This document shows positions 15,313 to 17,792 of a stretch of 17,792 nt of DNA, piece by piece. Both the position numbers and the translations under genes were made by a program. The notes below the pieces were generated by a model. It searched no databases. It saw only the letters and a list, made by a program, of their open reading frames with translations, and was not told where the DNA came from. Where the stretch lies: positions 1 to 17,792 of the forward strand of contig CANRCU010000015.1 in assembly GCA_947629215.1 (NCBI GenBank). The letters are read 5' to 3'. The DNA comes from an uncultured Clostridia bacterium (GTDB lineage: Bacteria > Bacillota > Clostridia > Lachnospirales > CAG-274). How positions within the stretch are numbered: position 1 is the first letter of the stretch; each line of letters opens with the position of its first letter.

Positions 15313-16179
15313 TCATACGCAGGTATGGCAATTGCAGAACACTTTTCTGCCCGCTATCACCATACACTTTGCATTCTTGTCATCCATTATAAGTTCGCCG
15401 AATTCGGGTACATATATATGCCCTTCAAGCGGATTTTTTATGCTGTCTATCTTTGTTGTGAGCGTTGCCTCCACGCAGGATCTCTCAAACGCAAGGTCTG
15501 TATCCGTCATCTCGCAGTCTATAAGCTTTAGGGCTTTACAATAGCAAAACGGCTGAGTACCCGATATTTTGCAGTTTATAAGAGTCAGTCCCTCGGAGTA
15601 CCACGCAAGATATTCGCCCTTTATGACGCTGTTTCTGACGGTTATGTTCCTACCGTGCCAAAAGGCGTCCTTGGTATCGAAAACGCAGTTTTCAAAAACG
15701 GCATTATTTATATATTGAAACGAATATTTACCCTTGAAATCGACATTAACGAAATTTAGGTTTTCGGAACGCATCATAAAATATTCGCTACGGGCGCTCG
15801 TGTTCTCCATTTTTACATTTTTTGCAGACCAGCCGAATTCCGAAGATATTATATCGCAATCCTTTATTTCGATATTGCTGCATTCTCGCAGCGCTTTTAT
15901 GCCGTGAAGTCTGCTGTTTTCTATTTCTATATCTTCGGAGTACCACAAAGCGGCTCTGCAATTTGAGGTAAGCTCGGAATCACTTATTTTAACGCCCTTA
16001 TCGTGCCAGAAAGGATAGCGAAGGTCAAAATAACAGTTTTTGACCGTTATATCGCTGCTTTCTTTTAATGCGCTCTCTCCGTCGGCAGGACCTTCAAAAC
16101 GGCAGTTTTCAAGCGTTATGCCGTGACTTTCGTAAAGCGCTCTTTCCTCATCAAATATTTTTTCCGTGATAATATTCAT
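15313..16179 (-). CDS. DUF3737 family protein, right-handed beta-helix
   Basis: The 288-residue protein is made of short repeated strands of the kind ...ITLENCRFEG, ITVKNCYFD, VKISDSELTS, IEIENSRLHG, IEIKDCDIIS, ITVRNSVIKG and LTLINCKISG. These are rungs of a pectate-lyase-like right-handed beta-helix. Conserved-looking FW and WY positions (YPFWHDKG, AALWYSED, DAFWHGRN, LAWYSEGL) recur between rungs. The start MNIITEKIFDEERALY and overall pattern match DUF3737, a family of unknown function in Firmicutes. No signal peptide is seen, so it should be cytoplasmic. The last residues hold a Cys cluster (CNCHTC, 282-287) that might bind metal. GGAGG stands seven bases before ATG 16179. It is followed after 16 bp by the cyclophilin-like lipoprotein. 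Confidence 0.85.
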   Translation of the reverse strand: MNIITEKIFDEERALYESHGITLENCRFEGPADGESALKESSDITVKNCYFDLRYPFWHDKGVKISDSELTSNCRAALWYSEDIEIENSRLHGIKALRECSNIEIKDCDIISSEFGWSAKNVKMENTSARSEYFMMRSENLNFVNVDFKGKYSFQYINNAVFENCVFDTKDAFWHGRNITVRNSVIKGEYLAWYSEGLTLINCKISGTQPFCYCKALKLIDCEMTDTDLAFERSCVEATLTTKIDSIKNPLEGHIYVPEFGELIMDDKNAKCMVIAGRKVFCNCHTCV

Positions 16180-16237
16180 ATTATAACCTCCGTTTCACAA
16201 AAAATCCATTCATTGTCTGCAAGCCTGTATACAAAAT

Positions 16238-16269
16238 ACTCTACCTTTCGCCTTCATGCGCCTTGTCAA
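16238..16269 (-). promoter_or_regulatory. Possible promoter of the DUF3737 operon with a long spacer
   Basis: On the minus strand a perfect TTGACA (16264-16269) is followed after 20 bases by TAGAGT (16238-16243; 4 of 6). The spacer carries a direct repeat AAGGCG-N4-AAGGCG. Spacers of 19-20 bp are typical of promoters that need a MerR-type activator; the normal 17 is not available here. RNA would start near 16230, about 50 bases before the DUF3737 start. Confidence 0.4.
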
Positions 16270-16307
16270 GAAGATACAAAGAGCCATAAATTTAATATAA
16301 AGGTGTA

Positions 16308-16550
16308 TCATTTCAAATTTTTATTGAAGAAATCTTCTATCTTATTAAAAGGTATTTTAGATACATCATCATACAGATCAATATGCATTGCACCGGGAAC
16401 AACATACAATTCTTTAGGCTCTGCTGCTTTTCCGTCCGATGTTGCCGTGCTATTTCCTATCTGCAATGTAACTTCCTTTGCATTTACGGAAACAGCCAAT
16501 GAAGAAATCGTAATCATACTTGCTATTGCCAACGTAATTTTCTTTTTCAT
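16308..16550 (-). pseudogene. Chimeric remnant: stalk-domain N-terminus joined to alpha/beta-hydrolase C-terminus
   Basis: The frame is intact (80 residues) but the product looks like two ends with the middle missing. Residues 1-24 are a signal peptide (MKKKITLAIASMITISSLAV...VNA). Residues 25-44 (KEVTLQIGNSTATSDGKAAE) match only the opening strand of a copper-amine-oxidase N-terminal or stalk domain. From about residue 45, PKELYVVPGAMHIDLYDDVSKIPF and FFNKNLK match the last 35 residues of secreted alpha/beta hydrolases, with the catalytic His (H56) but no nucleophile or acid. An in-frame deletion between a stalk region and a hydrolase C-terminus would give this. It may also be expressed as a small secreted protein, since GAGGAGG is well placed before the ATG. 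Enzyme activity is not expected. Confidence 0.6.
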
Positions 16551-16659
16551 TTTATGACCTCCTCATAATACTTTTTGTCTGTCCTTCCTGACTACAGCCC
16601 AAATCTTCAAGCGAATAATACCGCATAATATCAGTCATACTTATCACTACCGTAATTTT

Positions 16660-16688
16660 ATTATAATACAAAAAAATAAGAATAGCAA
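16660..16688 (-). promoter_or_regulatory. Predicted promoter of the 16308-16550 gene
   Basis: On the minus strand TTGCTA (16683-16688; 4 of 6) is followed after 17 bases by a perfect TATAAT (16660-16665). RNA would start near 16652, giving a leader of about 100 nt. Confidence 0.55.
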
Positions 16689-16711
16689 ATATTTATAAAT
16701 AATAGATTTGT

Positions 16712-16726
16712 ATAGTTGAAAACTAT
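16712..16726. promoter_or_regulatory. Probable LysR binding site in the divergent promoter region
   Basis: ATAGTT-GAA-AACTAT is a perfect 6-bp inverted repeat that contains the T-N11-A core and the ATAG-N7-CTAT form common for LysR-type regulators. It lies 40 bp upstream of the lysR start. Its centre is about 67 bp upstream of the predicted start of the divergent transcript, the usual place for a LysR recognition site. Confidence 0.65.
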
Positions 16727-16765
16727 TGAAATTTGTGTTAACATAAAAATAAAAGGAGTGATGAT

Positions 16766-17647
16766 ATGGAACTGAGAGTATTGCAGTATTTTTTGGCGGT
16801 GGCAAGAGAACAAAGCATAATAAGAGCGGCTGAAACTTTACATCTTTCTCAGCCCACACTCTCGACACAACTGAAGGCGCTTGAAAAAGAGCTTGGCAAA
16901 CAGCTTCTTATAAGGGGAACAAAAGGCTCACGAAAGGTCACTCTCACAGATGAGGGATTGATACTCAGAAAACGTGCCGAAGAAATACTTAGTCTTGTGG
17001 AAAAAACAGAAAAAGAGATAGCTCTCTCCGACCGATATATAGTGGGCGACGTGCATATAGGCACGGGAGAGACCGATGCGGTGCGTTTTATAGCAGGCGC
17101 AGCAAAAAAACTGCGTGAAGAATATTCGGGCATACATTTTCATATATCCAGCGGCAACTCCGAATTTGTAACGGAACAGCTTGAAAAGGGACTTATTGAT
17201 TTCGGATTGGTATTCGGCTCTGTCGACAATACAAGATTCAATTCATTGGAGCTGCCTTTTAAGGACAGCTGGGGAGTGCTGATGAAAAAGACTTCGCCTC
17301 TTGCGGAAAAAACAAGTATCTCGCCCAAGGATATGTGGGACAAGCCGCTTATAATATCACAGCAGGGAGATAACGGCACCCTCGCAAAATGGATGGGTAA
17401 AGATATATCCGAGCTTTATATAGTAGGAACATACAACCTTATATTCAACGCCTCGCTCATGGTGGAAGAGGGGCTTGGCTATGCCATAGGTCTTGACAAA
17501 ATAATAAACACCTCGGGCGAAAGCAGACTTTGTTTCCGCCCACTCTCTCCCGAAATGAAAGACGGTATGAGCATAATATGGAAAAAATACAGGGTGCTTA
17601 CAAAGCCTGCGGAAAAATTTATACAAAAAATAAGAGCAGAGCTGTAG
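16766..17647 (+). CDS. LysR family transcriptional regulator
   Basis: The 293-residue protein has the LysR helix-turn-helix at about 1-60 (LQYFLAVAREQSIIRAAE...LHLSQPTLSTQLKALEKELG) and a linker helix to about 88. The effector-binding domain spans about 92-293 (GDVHIGTGETDAVRF; later LIDFGLVF, WGVLMKKTSPLAEK and VEEGLGYAIGLDKII). The length is normal for the family. The start ATG 16766 has AAAGGAGTGATGAT directly before it. It faces away from the stalk/hydrolase remnant, with the T-N11-A palindrome between them, so it probably represses itself and activates the divergent gene, perhaps with the DUF3737 pair behind it. The effector cannot be read from sequence. A maturase remnant follows within about 10 bp. 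Confidence 0.93.
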   Translation: MELRVLQYFLAVAREQSIIRAAETLHLSQPTLSTQLKALEKELGKQLLIRGTKGSRKVTLTDEGLILRKRAEEILSLVEKTEKEIALSDRYIVGDVHIGTGETDAVRFIAGAAKKLREEYSGIHFHISSGNSEFVTEQLEKGLIDFGLVFGSVDNTRFNSLELPFKDSWGVLMKKTSPLAEKTSISPKDMWDKPLIISQQGDNGTLAKWMGKDISELYIVGTYNLIFNASLMVEEGLGYAIGLDKIINTSGESRLCFRPLSPEMKDGMSIIWKKYRVLTKPAEKFIQKIRAEL

Positions 17648-17654
17648 ATTCATT

Positions 17655-17792
17655 GATTTTCGCTGCTCTCCAAATTCCTTTTCGGCAGTTTGCCATTTCG
17701 CGCACTACCCATTCGGGCATATTTAGGCTTCTTAGTTTTCTGTATCTGGTTTTGACCTTCTTCCAAATAGTTCACGCAACAGCCTTTTAAAA
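17655..17792 (-). pseudogene. Group II intron reverse transcriptase/maturase, degraded C-terminal fragment
   Basis: On the minus strand from the right edge the reading IWKKVKTRYRKLRSLN, then MPEWVVREMANCRKGIWRAA, resembles the C-terminal maturase part of group II intron proteins (pattern IWK.WK..k.R...L..L......a...ANcRKG.WR.A). An in-frame TGA stands at 17772-17774. The expected QWK step in IWKQWK is missing, and the usual 30-40 residues after WRAA are absent, because the frame runs into the 3' end of lysR and stops at 17619. It is therefore a broken remnant whose upstream part lies outside the window. Confidence 0.55.

Overview
The window looks like a chromosomal piece of a low-to-moderate GC Firmicute of class Clostridia, most likely of the Ruminococcus/Oscillospiraceae type. 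This is inferred from a type IV pilus (T4P) cluster without outer-membrane genes, purine-rich GGGGG/AGGAGG ribosome binding sites, Thr-rich and Ser/Thr/Glu-rich linkers in surface proteins, and the DUF3737, cyclophilin-like and stalk-domain families. No rRNA, tRNA, CRISPR array or complete mobile element is visible.

Layout. (1) 1-384: the 3' end of a queuosine-precursor transporter (VUT/YhhQ family) on +, facing a long minus-strand gene. (2) 385-2577: a 730-residue protein ending in a CitC-type nucleotidyltransferase domain, preceded by Rossmann-like and SGNH-like regions. (3) 2818-14375: one long minus-strand T4P operon, transcribed as pilC, pilM, pilN, pilO, a PilX-like beta-helix protein, a small prepilin, a very large modular prepilin, pilB, pilT, then a strong terminator. 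PilC is the membrane platform. PilM, PilN and PilO form the alignment complex. PilB and PilT power extension and retraction. The three pilin-like proteins probably form a tip or minor-pilin complex. No major pilin, prepilin peptidase or PilQ is in the window. (4) 14095-14780: the operon control region. A good promoter sits in about 9% GC DNA, and GC content jumps to about 53% at the predicted transcription start. The resulting leader of about 245 nt is rich in possible stems and is the best candidate here for an undescribed regulatory element. (5) 14745-16550: minus-strand genes for a cyclophilin-fold lipoprotein, a DUF3737 beta-helix protein and an 80-residue chimeric remnant (signal peptide and stalk start joined to an alpha/beta-hydrolase C-terminus). 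(6) 16766-17647: a divergent LysR regulator. A perfect ATAG-N7-CTAT palindrome lies between the divergent genes, centred about 67 bp upstream of the inferred start of the remnant's transcript. (7) 17655-17792: a degraded group II intron maturase C-terminus running off the right edge.

All assignments come from reading motifs by eye; no database search was run.
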